Part shown: one piece after another, positions 1 through 11,990 of the stretch | Layout of the letters: the number at the start of each line of letters is the position of its first letter | How positions within the stretch are numbered: position 1 is the stretch's first letter | Assembly (NCBI GenBank): GCA_914767715.1 | Contig: OU612070.1 | Coordinates: 27,022,025 to 27,082,024 of the forward strand | DNA from: Membranipora membranacea | Taxonomy: Eukaryota; Bryozoa; Gymnolaemata; Cheilostomatida; Membraniporidae | Length of the DNA stretch: 60,000 nucleotides | Direction of reading: 5' to 3' | Notes under the pieces: model-generated | Told to the model about the DNA's origin: nothing | The model's database searches: none | The model's input: only the letters and a program-made list of their open reading frames with translations | Program-made: the position numbers and the translations under genes

Positions 1-530
1 ACCAACAAGGCCTAGTACTAATGTACAAAACCCAAGTAGTCGCAGCTATCACCCACGCTGCAGGTGCTTGGTACCCTTACACCACCGAATGTCTGAGGAA
101 TGATATTGAGAGATGTCAGCGGCTTGCTATGAGGATTATTTTCTCTGACCTCGAACACTACGATGATCGACTTGCAGCTGCGAATTTGCTACCACTAAAT
201 GACTTACTAAACGACATATGCCACAAATTTGTACATCGTATTTTATCTGACGATAACCATCCCCTACACAATCAACTTCCGCTCAATAAAACCAGACTCA
301 GACGCTCAACCCGAAACTCTGAGGGCACCATTGGTATGCCTAAATGTCGAACTGAGAAGAGAAAATGTGGAATTTTTGCCAATGCTGAGTTTTATGCCGT
401 TTGAAATGATTTATTTTATTTTTATTCATATACTTTTAGAGGAGCTTTTTGAAAGCACACTACTTTTATTATGTAAGCATTCTCGGATGAGAAGTCATAA
501 AATTAAACAAACAAACAAACAAAAATTGGT
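1..530 (+). mobile_element. 3' end of a non-LTR retrotransposon (LINE)
   Basis: The first about 400 bases read as the C-terminal end of a CR1/jockey-type reverse transcriptase protein, entering from the left edge and stopping at 402-404. The segment around residues 20-60 (CLRNDIERCQRLAMRII, then a YDDRL motif) is the usual post-RT 'iQR-a-r-I ... Y-dRL' region of these proteins. It is followed by about 100 bp of untranslated sequence ending in an AAAC-type simple tail near 503-525, typical of a LINE 3' end. The catalytic domain would lie outside the window. The family level is inferred from pattern only. Confidence 0.6.
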
Positions 531-1470
531 ATGTTGAAGCCTCTTGTGGCAAGAATCTAGCCGTGATCCCCAAATTTTGCAATCTCTCCTCAATACAAAA
601 CTGGATGGCCCCTCCATCCATTTTGTTTTCAAGCCATTCTGTTGAAAAACACTTATTCACATCAGTTTACTTGGGTCGAACTATGGTGCTTTATTTACAA
701 AAATTGTGTTATGACGTAATGTACCACCTCCAAATTTTGTCTTCATATATCATCCTAAGCTGATCTCATCTTATCTTGATATCTGATATCTGCTGAGCAA
801 CATGGAGCATAGAAATTAACTTTACTGCGCTTTGTGACAGTTAGGAGTTGGAGTTGTGTTAAATTGTCTAAATAACTAAAATATCTTCAGTGAAAATGCA
901 GCTCATTGAACCAATTAAATATTATATACCGATAAAACACAATATGATACAATATTCTATAATATATTATGATAAAAGACAATGAGGTAACTTACATCCT
1001 CCTGATCAGAGTAAGATAGTACGAGTAAATATAATAATATACCTAATAATATTAATAATAATAATAATAATAATACAGTTTATTTATGAAACGCTTAATA
1101 AAATTGTATATACAATAAAACAATGATTTCTAAGCGTTGTACATGATGAAATGTGAGATAAAATATTCGATGTAGAATAATAAAAAATAAAATAAAAGTG
1201 TACATAAGATCTGACAATGAGTTAATATATAATATAATACAATAATTATATTACTTATGGTAATCTGCTAAGTTCCTTACTCTCTTGTCAACCCGTAGAT
1301 CTCAGAGATATTGATTTGTCTGAAACACACTGTCTTGCTGTAATTGAGCTGAAGCGAAGTTGGCAAGATTTGTGAAATAAGAATAGGGTTTTGTACAATA
1401 ATTATTGTAATAGTCTAATGTAAGAAGCGATCAAGATATTAAGAAAGGAAGTTTTTTCACTATCTGAGTT
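531..1470. other. Intergenic AT-rich stretch, no gene seen
   Basis: No credible coding frame. It contains an AAT-type microsatellite near 1030-1075 and otherwise AT-rich non-coding sequence. It lies between the LINE end and the 3' end of the transporter gene, so the part next to 1470 probably includes that gene's 3' untranslated region. Confidence 0.5.
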
Positions 1471-4400
1471 TCAGTGTGCCAGTAATCCAACACCTATTTT
1501 TTTCTCAAGGACAACTAGCATTATCATACTTATGATAATACCTGCGATGCCTGACCCCATATAAACGTCTAATTGTAGGCTGTACGAACTCAGGACAGCT
1601 ATGAGGTTAATCAAACTGCCTGCGCCATCAAGGAATCGGAACATTCCCATAGATGTAGTCTGCATAGACCTTGGTGAAAGAACCAGACTCATCTCATAAA
1701 CTGTAAAAGAAATCAGATAGTTTTCAACTGAATTTACTGAGTTTCCTTTACAATGTAAACTTTTTGTCTTGGTGAGGAAATAAGGCTGGACAGAGGCGGC
1801 GTTACACTTCAATGACCATATACATCAGATAAGATCGAGCTTGGTGAAATAATTAGATCAGTCTTTCAGAATGAGATACTCTCTGTCGAAATTTCTTCGC
1901 TCTTATGATAATAGACAATGTGTGATGATCGAATGTTATATCTACTAAACTCTTTTCAATATTGAATATTATCAGTGAAGAATTCACAGACGATAGTCTG
2001 GTTTATATACTCTAACACTTACAAACAGTATATACTAAGCCATAGCAAATTCCTAGGAACACACTGGGCGTTGTGAGTACTTCGGAAGATAGCTCTATAA
2101 AATAAAAGAAACGTCAGGTGGTGTATATTAAATTATGTGAAAAAGCTTGTCTGACACACTGATAATATGCCTTAATCTCAATGCTCAAAGGAAGTATAGG
2201 TAACTCACAGAATCTTAAACATAATGATACTTGAATTTACACAATAATAATCATAAAATATACAACAAAACAAATAAGTTAAATGAAGTGACTTACCGAA
2301 TGAAGAAGTTTTCATGCTGACAATGTAAATTGACAGTGATAAAGCCATAAACACCTGGCCAGCTATGATTCGATGGAGGAACTTTACAGTGAATCTGTAC
2401 TTCTTCAGTAGAAGAATACAGAGGATATGTACAGCTGGGATAGTTACAGCTGCAGCGGTGAAGTTTGCAAACTTAGCAAAAATCTAAAAAACATGTATGA
2501 AGAATGATAAAGAGAGAATTCTCATGAATCTCATCGTAGAAACATAACAAGTGAGATGATGGGTTAGATCTCCGCTCTTGACTGATGGGATTTTTTTTCT
2601 GAATGATAAGCCAGCATTAATTCTTTTTTCTGTCAGCGAGGGATAGTCTCTTACTACTGACATAGTCATAGTCATTATTGGCTAGTGATCATTAGCTCAA
2701 AAGAATACAGACTTACCAAATCTGACGCTGTCATTCCTTTCTTACCTGGCAGCACAAAAGAATCTAGTATCATCTTGTGAAATAAATCGTTACAATGATT
2801 GACATTTCATAGACTATTTAGTTTCCAAAATGACAACAATGGACATGATTCTCACCTTGGTCTCAGTGTGTTGCAACTCAAGCGCAAGGTAATCGTTTGC
2901 ACTTCTGTTCGATGATATAGGGAAATTGCTAGCATTTCTATATACAGGAACAGTATCCTCAATAAAAAAAACAAGAGAGAAATATCTATCAGTTTCGGTA
3001 AATTTTGATCTAACATTTCATTAAATGAAAAAATAAATATGATATGCCTCATCTCTAAATGAAATCAGGGTCAGTCAAGCAACAACAGGCCAAGAACTTC
3101 CGTGTAAATTTGAACATAATACAGTCGTAAATACTAAGAAAAGATGTTGAACAAAGAGGATAATGTGAAATTGACACTGCTTCACATAAGCTAGCAGAAA
3201 AGAGGTTTTGAACATGATTTTCCTACTGGATACTTTTTGATGATGTGAAAATTGTTCGAGCTAATTGGCTCAAGGGAATAAAGAGCAAACTGGATTCACA
3301 GCACTATCAGAAGACTAAAATTTTAGCTAAAATTTGCACAGCTTTCATACTGCAGTGAGTTTGACTTCACTCAATTTTGTGCTAGAGATTGATAAGTTAA
3401 ATTTGTTGAGCTCACACCTTCAAATCGATCCATTTGACTCACCACTGGTAGTTTTGTTGTGAAGCCAATAGGCAGTAAGACAACAACAACGCAAAAGAAC
3501 AGTGCCATATTCCGCCTCTCATCCACTTGAACACTTGGATACTTTTCTTTTGCCTTCTCCAAGCAATGCCCTTCTCCAGTATTTAGTCTGTGAACAGAAA
3601 ATGCGTCAGAATCCCTGATCAGAAGACTCTAACCATCATGTCCCAAGAATTGATAAGTTTTTCTGAAAAAAATCTAGGAAAAGGAATGCAGATTTTGAAT
3701 GACCGAATATGAATGAATTTTTTTTCAATATTTTAAATGACTATTTGCACAATAACTGACAAGGCATAGAATTCAGACTACATATTACAGGGATGGATTA
3801 TTAAAGTTTACAAGGTAAGCAGTCAATCATATAACTAGTGAGGGCTATTTTTGAGGTCGACTGGCTCAAAAGATAAACAGTTGGTATGCCATGCGATAAA
3901 AATGGGTGTGGAACTGATGGTATCTGGATGAAACATATCATTACAGGCTTTGTTCTGCTGCTAGAAAGCTTAACACAGGGCTTTCCACTTTTCCAGTACG
4001 AAGTCATAGCTTCAGTTCCCCTACCATTAAACTTTCACTTTGCCTCAGGGTAAAGGTTCAAGAAAACTTAGACACAAAACACTTATATTAATCAACTGTA
4101 GCTTGCCTGCAGCCAGAACATCCTGCTTTCCATATACCACAGGTATCCGTGATTACACTGAGACTGGGTATTGGTTCACGTGTCCCTCTGCGTACATACA
4201 CTGTGAGTGAAAAGATATCATGATGTATGAAATAGCTCAGATGAATATAGACCCGCTTAGTATCAATACTAGCTGCTAGTTTTACCAGTATGTGCCAGCT
4301 GTATAGATACTGGTCAGTAACTGGGTTAATTGCCACTTGCTATTGGCCAATTGATATTGGTCTATGCGTTGGACAATGAGAACAGAAATACACCCGAGGG

Positions 4401-7400
4401 TGCTTGGGCCTGGTACAATTGACCTTGAAAGCTCCCCCAATAGAGTTGATAGGATAGGTGTTTAAGAATTAAGTTAAGTATCCACAAAAGCAAGCAGTAC
4501 CCAACCTCTTATCCAATCGGCATGATAAAACATCAACTTGTAATTTACAAAACCAGACTCATATGAAATTGCTGGCCTCTTGAGATTGATACAAGAACTC
4601 TTTCTGAACTGACCGAAGATGGCTGTCATCGATGCCAGGGTTGAGGTTATAATCATGAAGCAGGCCCATCCCTTCACATTCAGCCTGTAGAATCCATTGA
4701 AGTTGTGCTCATCGAAGAATCCATGTAAGGAGGCCAGTAACACCAAACAAAATACACATGATATCACCTCTCCTAGCTTACGTGCAAAGTAGTAGGCAGC
4801 ATAGAACTGTCGAATTGTTTTCACATCAGGTATCTGGAAATAAGTGACATTCTATCAGATATTTTGGATTTTTTTTGTAAACGATTTATTTGTATTAAAG
4901 GCTCCAAATTAGATGTGTAACTGAATAATGAAGTCCTGATATTTGATAAGGCTTAAATCAATAAAGTTATATCCTCTCCTGCTTTAAACACCTTATTTTA
5001 CAGAAATTTATTTGAAGAAAGAAGAATGAAAACAGTCAAGTCACTTGATCTTCTGATCGAGCTTCAAAATCTCACCTGGTCCCCTCCAAGGACAGGCAGC
5101 ACTGTGACAAACACAGACTCCAGGGCCGCTATAAGCGCTGTTACTCCAAAAAATATTTTAGCAACTGCTGTGTTTATATCCACCGATCCAGCAGTTTTCA
5201 ATGGAGCAACTGTACAGTTGACCAATGAATAGTTAACCGCTGTATGGTTGTGTTCATCGTTTGGATAAGAGCAGGATATATTTTCCGATACATCAAAGAA
5301 GACTATAGTAAGGTATAGGAACCTGGAAAATAAAATTACATGATAAACTATAAAATAAATGTCAGATAACGGATTGTTGCCTTGTGCTAGCTTGTTAAAA
5401 TGAGATGTGAGTGCAGACTCCACAGAGAATAGCAGGGTAGCTGATCCAAATCCTTGCCTCCTTAGAATATCTTGGTGATGGGGACAGGCAGCAAAATAGG
5501 TTTGATTTGGGTATAGCAATGTTACTGATGCTGTGAGAGCGCCTTTGAAATGGTTTCAACATATGGCAGCAAGGCTTACCCGATGTACATGAGGATCACA
5601 CTAAATATCAGTATCCGTGTCTTTCTCACACAAGCATCAGTTATAATACCAACGAGCCAACCAAAAGCATAAGTGAAAATATCCGTTACCACTGGTATCA
5701 GGGTCAAGCTGTAATAAATTAATGAGAAATCAAAGTTGATCACCATATTCGGGATTGCATAATAATATGTGATTGTTTGACAAGTAAAAATAGCATCTTG
5801 AAGAGGCCTGTTGAACCCATAAACGTGGCAAACGTCAAAACGTCACAATCTAGCGTTCCACTAACGTCGCAATCCAAAAAACGTCACAACGAAGGGTTTT
5901 TAAAACGTCGCAAACCCACAAACAAACAAACAATAAAATTTAAGAGGTTAACGGTTCCCATAATGCATATCTATTGAATTACCAAAGTATATTGAGGCCA
6001 ATTATAATTTGACTTGAATTTTTTAGGGAAACCCATTTATTACATAACCATGGCCATTAACAATAAGCCGCTGGGTCACAAAGCGATATTAAATTCTGTC
6101 AATTTTCAACTGCACTATCATTGACCCACTGTCAAGGTCTCTTGTCCATAACCCAGGATTTGAGTTGACAAACTGCATATAATTCTAGTGATGAAAATAC
6201 AATTGCCGTTACGCAATGCAAGGTGTAATATCGCATCCTATTGTATGCTATTGGTTCCTATGGTATCCTGTTGAGGTTTTATTATCATACCATAAAACCA
6301 TAAAGTTGCATCTTGGGAATGAAGTAAAAATTCCTTATTCAGTAGATAAAGGGTAAGTCATAAAGAGATAAAGGGATTCATGCATAAATGAGTTAACATT
6401 TATGGTATTTCAAGTAGTGTAAAAGCCTCTTAACAACTTTAAGCATAGCCTATATCAAACATGACAGTATATTTCAAGCTTGACATGTATGCAGATATTT
6501 ACCTTACTTGTGCTAAATCTTGATTAGCACCCATTTATGACAGCATTAATGGATTCTGAGGTAACAACAAACGAACCTAGAAAGTGAAAAAAATGATTCA
6601 AATAACCTGAAAAATACTCAACAATTATCCATGGCACAATATATAATGTTGATATTCAATTCCCCACCGTGTTTTGCAGTTTGTATGCTCCTTTCTACTT
6701 CTCGCAACATATCATCATCACCAATTTGCATCAAATCAGAAGACAACTTCGTATTTTTGTTGAGTAGCAATATTTGCGACTTTAGTGGGTTCGAGCTATT
6801 GCGACATTTAAAAAATTGCGATGTTTGTGGGTTTGCGACGTTTTAAAAACCTTTCGTTGCGACGTTTTTTGGATTGCGACGTTAGTGGGACGCTAGATTG
6901 CGACGTTTTGAAGTTTGCGACGTTTGTGGGTTCAACAAGGCCAAAACATTGAAGCTGATCAGTGCATGAGTGGTGTGTTCTTACTGTCTTGAGTTATGTT
7001 AATGTATCAGAATTCAAAAGGATTTAAGTTGGTGGGAGTGAATCACTCTACACATCATTTGGCAGAGAATGGCAAAGGACAAACTGTTTCCACATTACTT
7101 TTTTCTCTGACACAGCGTAATTAATGGACTTATTTAACTTTTACCAAGTTCTTAATTCAAGAAAATGAGTCTCAATCAATTGACAACATTGTGACCACTC
7201 TAAATGATTGATGTTTATACAAAAACTTTACATGTAGCCTCAGAGCTGCTAGCTTTGTACTTTGTATGGCAGGGTCAAAGAATTAGTTATTGACTATACC
7301 TACTAACTTGGGAGCTTAGTGTTTATACAACCTTGTATCATTTATAACTCCCTTGCTCCCTTGCACCAACACACCCGCAACACACACACACGCACACATA

Positions 7401-7714
7401 CACATGCAAGCACACACACACCCCTTTTTGTCGTATAATGGGTTAAAAACTCACAGGAACATGTTGCTACGATACTCCTTAAAGTTGATCTCGTCGTCTG
7501 TGCTGGCAAAGAAGTACACATTAAGTGCTAATGTAATTGGAATCCATAACACAACCGATTGGACGGCCATGTTTCTGAAAAACTCGAATACCAGTATTCC
7601 TCCTAGAGCAAGATGTCTGCTCTTTGTTGGTGGGTAGTTTACTTGCACATCCAACAAAGCTGCGTCGTTTCTATCGCTGTTCCCAAATTCCTCACTCTGA
7701 TCTACTGAATCCAT
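1471..7714 (-). CDS. Proton-coupled oligopeptide transporter (SLC15/POT family), 8 exons
   Basis: Predicted multi-pass plasma- or lysosomal-membrane symporter that would import di/tripeptides or histidine with protons. Exons (minus strand): 7455-7714 (ATG at 7714), 5580-5708, 5076-5322, 4538-4833, 3443-3587, 2717-2773, 2297-2483, 1471-1700. Their lengths sum to 1,551 bases, exactly 517 codons including the stop, with matching splice phases. Features seen: an N-terminal acidic stretch, then a first helix (EFFRNMAVQSVV, compare the family's EF-ER motif); helix 2 plus a DACVRKTR loop; an LGGDQ motif after a helix at the end of exon 3 (family GADQF/GGDQF); a luminal loop with several N-x-S/T sites in exon 3; and a last exon with two helices after SPRSMQ. 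About 516 residues is slightly short for SLC15A3/A4-like proteins. The exon 4 donor is weak (AA|gttgat). Intron 1 hosts a MITE. Family confidence is good; subfamily and substrate are not established. Confidence 0.8.
5809..6937. mobile_element. Non-autonomous DNA transposon (MITE) with GCGACGTT-rich ends
   Basis: About 1.13 kb inside intron 1 of the transporter gene. The ends are inverted repeats of roughly 120 bp starting TGTTGAACCC and ending GGGTTCAACA, flanked by a 5-bp direct repeat AGGCC (5804-5808 and 6938-6942). Each end carries several copies of GCGACGTT/AACGTCGC, which look like repeated transposase-binding sites. No transposase is encoded. A partial copy of the right half lies at 27227-27597, which confirms that this is a repeat family. 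Superfamily not assigned. Confidence 0.8.
7366..7421. repeat. CA-rich microsatellite
   Basis: Interrupted run of CA dinucleotides in transporter intron 1, just downstream of exon 1. Confidence 0.8.
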
Positions 7715-8001
7715 GTCTGCTTAGTCACATGTGTTGTTAGATAGATGGCAATACGCATTTAAAGTTCAACTAGCATGTTACTAATGCTATGTAACAATGC
7801 CCTGTTACTAACAAGGTTGTTGCTATCTTGAGTTGATTACAGTACCATATGCAAATAACTAGGTATCAAAACGAAACTTCTCATGATTCAATTCGCTTCT
7901 ATTGTTAGTATGACTTTGATAAAAACAACATCCTCATTGAGTCATGTGATATTTTGATATCCTTGTTATCAATGCATGAACAATATAATTCGTACAAGAG
8001 C

Positions 8002-8299
8002 TAGTGATGGCAAAGTCGTGGTCCCGGTCTCATGAGCCTTGTCCCCTCGAGACAGTGTCGCGTCTCGCCGAGACAGACACTCTTGATAAATGTCAAAACT
8101 TGTTCAGCATATCATTCATTCGTTAATTCATCATATCATAGGCTTTTTGAAACCAAAAAATCAAAAAACCGTGGCCGATGTCAACAAAGTGGCAGTTTTC
8201 AATTTTATCGGCATCGATATATCTCTCGGTCTCGAATTTTGTTTCTGTGTCGGTCTCGTCTTGTCTCGCGAAAAACAGATAATTAATTTGCCATCACTA
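8002..8299. mobile_element. Short hAT-like MITE with 8-bp target duplication
   Basis: A 298-bp element with terminal inverted repeats TAGTGATGGCAAA / TTTGCCATCACTA, flanked on both sides by the perfect 8-bp duplication ACAAGAGC (7994-8001 and 8300-8307). An 8-bp duplication with short inverted ends is the hallmark of hAT transposition. The interior is rich in GTCTC/GAGAC motifs in both orientations and has no credible coding capacity. Confidence 0.85.
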
Positions 8300-8307
8300 A
8301 CAAGAGC

Positions 8308-9205
8308 TACTATTGAAAAATACAATGCAAATCGCAAAATCACCGCAAGCTTTGGCAAACTACCAAAACTTGCAATTTGATTATCAACATGTGCAGTAAA
8401 TCAGAGACAAGCACATCTCGTAAAATATATATCACCTTATCAAACCGTTGCCATCATAATCTGTTATCAGTAATCTCATAACCTCCTCATACTACAACTC
8501 AGTAGATTGATGGATTTGTGTCATTTGAAGATGGCAATATTGTAAATTGGCCTGTGTTGTGTTAAATAATGTCAAGAAGCTTTACTGCTTAGATTAACAC
8601 TCAATCAAAGTCATACTTACAAGAGGTGTGTCTAGACATTACCAGAAACTTACTTGCCTCTCGGGCTACAGGGTACCAAAAATTCAATTTATTTCAAACG
8701 TGTTCATCTACTAACACTGAATATGGCACCCTAAAGAATGAAAGAAAAGTTGACAAATGAAATGAATTGTGTCATGAAGCTCAGAATAAGAGGTAAGAGT
8801 TGGTGATGAAAGGCTACAACCGCAGAATGTTGATTTATTATGTTAGCTTACTACTGCAGCTATTGAGCCAATACTGTTAATTATGACCATGTAGTATTCC
8901 TAATGCGTGAATTCTGTTTTTTCTGATGGCTTTGATCTTGACCAAGTTTATCATCAATATAAACACTGCTTGATACAAGATTTAAAAGTTTCTAATGTAA
9001 GTACAGAGAAAAGTGCTTCCATAGGGTATCGATAAATTCATATTGCATGATAAAAATGTTACTCTAGTACGTACAATTTTAGTTCATTGTGACACAAAAT
9101 GTTGTAAATATATTACAACTTGTTGTTTTTTAAAGTCAGTCACAACACTTATTTTAAATTAATCCATTTTATTTTTATGTTTGCGTTACTGTACATTTAT
9201 CTTAC
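8308..9205. other. Intergenic, no gene seen
   Basis: No coding signal that I can support. The part nearest 9205 corresponds to the downstream intron of the lipase relic, because it shares weak similarity with sequence just after exon 2 of the plus-strand lipase copy (around 12340-12380). Confidence 0.4.
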
Positions 9206-9425
9206 ATCATGGGCTACACGGCTGGTGGTGAACAACTCCTTGTAGAAGTAATCCAGGTCGTATGGTATGGAACATCCATTGGATCAGGCTACAATGAGGG
9301 TTAAAATAGGTACCAGATTCCATGCATAACATGTAATTGTATGAGAGCACGTGTTGGAATACTTTGCCGATAACTTACCAAAAGTTGAGCAATACATCAT
9401 GGGTCAGGTGGCTCTGCATATAAAG
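9206..9425 (-). pseudogene. Relic of a conodipine-type phospholipase A2 (exon 2 and intron 1)
   Basis: Inverted paralogue of the lipase at 11991-13253. The minus strand of 9206-9288 matches exon 2 of that gene, with the same acceptor and the segment CSIPYDLDYFYKELF, then AHDV. The match continues through part of intron 1 (a shared ATCGGCAAAGTATTCC block near 9345-9365) to a poor exon 1 end around 9400-9425. Lesions: the codon before the first Cys block is TGA, a conserved Cys is Arg (TTSRVAHDV instead of IPSCVAHDV), and the CYGC half of the active site is missing because a gtaagat donor now follows HD. Exons 3 and 4 were not found. Confidence 0.7.
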
Positions 9426-9744
9426 ATATACAGAGTTTTTTACACCTCAGACGTGACAAGGCTCAGTTATTAAATAATACAGTATTGTGTTATAACTTGT
9501 AAAACTTACAAAATTTAACTTGGCCTTCGAGCCTAACATTTTGTAGTTATCTTATGCAGTACCACGGCGCTCCTTTATAGCAAGTTATGCTAATTTATTC
9601 ATCTCGTCAGTTTGTGAGTTTTTCTGTTCACATTATTCTGAATAACTGAAGAGACAAGTTGTATTTTCGTAATTCCCAGTCTCTTGCCATAAAGCACTAT
9701 CTTAGGTTACGGTATTTCTCAGTGTGTGAAAGGTGACTTAGTCG

Positions 9745-9858
9745 CCCCCCCCCCCCTCCTATAGGGAACCCTCAGCTATCTTGTCCATCATTGAAGTAAG
9801 AAGTAATAAATATTTATATATATATATAAAAATGTATATATATATATATATATATATT
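9745..9858. repeat. Poly-C tract and TA microsatellite
   Basis: A run of about 14 C near 9745-9758, followed by an AT dinucleotide tract near 9811-9858. Both are assembly-sensitive low-complexity sequences. Confidence 0.8.
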
Positions 9859-10307
9859 GAACGGATTAAATTCGCAAGTCTGAGAAATAACAGTGCCTTA
9901 AGGTAGATGCCTGTACAACTATAAATATTTTGGATGACAAAATGGAATTGGTTTTAGAGCTTTGGAATTCATAACTGATATCATCCCATCGACTATCATC
10001 GCAAAGTAAACAAGATATAAGAGTTTATAGTACAAAATACCACCAGCTATTTTTATGCTGCTTGTACGATGATTAATGTGCTATGATACTGGGAGTTCAA
10101 AATATTCCATCACTAGTGCACCAATTTGTGTTTTTTTATTCATTTAAAGCATGTTTTATGTTGTCATTACTGTTTTTCATGTTTTGTGTCTCAGATATTC
10201 TTAAAGCAACTAATTGTAATCTATTTTTGACGAGCAAAGGCTGAACCTTTTTTAAAGATTTTACCCAGCAACAAAGCTCTGTTTTGAGATCTGCAATCTG
10301 TCTACAA

Positions 10308-10366
10308 ATATTATTTGGCAGACACTATGATAAACATGACAAACATGATAAAAATAGCATGGTGAG
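10308..10366 (+). repeat. Duplicate of lipase upstream segment
   Basis: About 58 bp (ATTTGGCAGACA, then AAACATGACAAACATG) is repeated in the same orientation at 11793-11851, roughly 150-200 bp upstream of the lipase start codon. It may mark an old duplication of the lipase promoter region. No coding sequence follows the first copy. The rest of 9860-11780 shows no gene. Confidence 0.6.
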
Positions 10367-11886
10367 ATGAAATAGGCTAAGACTCTGTCTGAGCAGTCTT
10401 TCTTTTGCATTTCTTGACATCCAAGAAGTTTTCGCCCTATTAATGTCAATGACTGAGGGCCTGTGGCGTCTATTCATACCACTAAATAAAATAAATTTTG
10501 TCTCATAATTCCGTTGACGATTGCAATGTGCAAACCTCGCCCTATTCCTTACCGGTCACGGAAATACAGTAACTAAGTCCAGAACCAAAGGTAGTTATAT
10601 GGAGTAAACCTCTTCCTTCACTTTGTTTTACCTCAGACAAGTTATTATGTGAATTGTATAGCAATTTTACAACAGTTACAAGCCACATCTTATTAAAGTC
10701 TCTGACATAATGATTATCTTTAGGTTGTCAGGTATGTTGTCCTAAGACGGCAATATTTTGTATGCGTTTTAAAGTAGCAGACGACCACAAAAGTTATATT
10801 TTGATATTTGATGCGTAATGCTGTGCTCCTGTTCATTTTGCATGTTTTAAATCAAAATTAAATCAGAAAATTATAAATATCTCAATTGCAAACTCTCTTC
10901 CAGCATTGTGTTTCTGTAGCAAGAATATCTAAGATGATTTGTCGTGTGATTAATACTCTGAAAATAAATATTGTATTTGAGGAATTTAATGCATAAAAAG
11001 TATGGTTTCTACAACTAAAACAATTATATTTGATTGTTTCAATCTTTATACATCTCAATTATAATAACATCTACAAAAACATTACCATTGCTTTCGATAG
11101 AAAAAATTAGAAATGTTCTATGACATAAAATGATATAAACAAAACGTAGCTTTTCAATTTAATTCAATTCATTTGGGTTAAAGGGCTGCTGACCACCCTG
11201 CGGTGCAGAACCAGAGCTTATAGTTTGGATTTGTATTGTTGAGTATATTGCCTACCTGTGATTGCAAATTTCAGGTTGATTTATATTTTGTGGTGCCAGG
11301 GTTGACTGCTAATTTAAGGACTTGTGGTAACATCGTTTGATTCCTCCTTGGTCCAGTTACTTTTAGTCAAAATCTCCTTGTGATGGGAAAACTGAATCAA
11401 CCTTTTGAAAAAAAATATTAGTATTTGAATTCTTAACATAAACGGATTAGATCCTTGGGCACATGATGTTTTACTTACTATTTGGGCGTGTTCCAAGTCC
11501 AACTGGACGTTTAAGAATGGGGGGAGGATGGACATTGCACTCATTCTCAACAAGGTGACTGTTCTGTCAGTATGAGGCATTGATGGGAATTCATGTCTCA
11601 GTGGTAAATTAGATTCAATATGAAGTTCCGTCAGTACATTACTTTTTATTTGTATAAGTTTTTAGATCCAGTGTAAATTCTGGCAGCTTTAACGTTACGC
11701 TACTTGATGAAAGTTTGACGAGTGGTTGGCTGTAACACAACTGAATGCATTCCCATAACCGAACATAAATCACAATAAAACAATATACACTATTTTATTT
11801 GGCAGACAATGATATAAACATGACAAACATGATAAAAATAACATCGCTGTTACCCGAAATAAGATACTTCTTTCTTCGGGAATGAA

Positions 11887-11895
11887 TATAAAAGG
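11887..11895 (+). promoter_or_regulatory. TATA box of the phospholipase A2 gene
   Basis: TATAAAAGG lies about 100 bp upstream of the lipase ATG at 11991, at a distance and orientation suited to a core promoter with a short 5' leader. Confidence 0.6.
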
Positions 11896-11990
11896 AACCA
11901 ACACGCCAGTGGAGCGACACAACAGCAGTGTATCTGAAACACTTCAATCAATTCGCCAATTTCTGTCAAACATCATAACACCATTATAAA

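Noticed and set aside
5335-5519. Extension of transporter exon 3 upstream (open frame continues to 5519)
   Set aside because: The splice acceptor at 5323-5324 joins exon 2 in phase (MYIG then FLYL) and gives an exact 517-codon total. The extension does not join any upstream exon in frame.
6631-6846. 71-codon open frame
   Set aside because: It runs into the terminal repeat of the 5809-6937 MITE and ends in its GCGACGTT motifs; not a gene.
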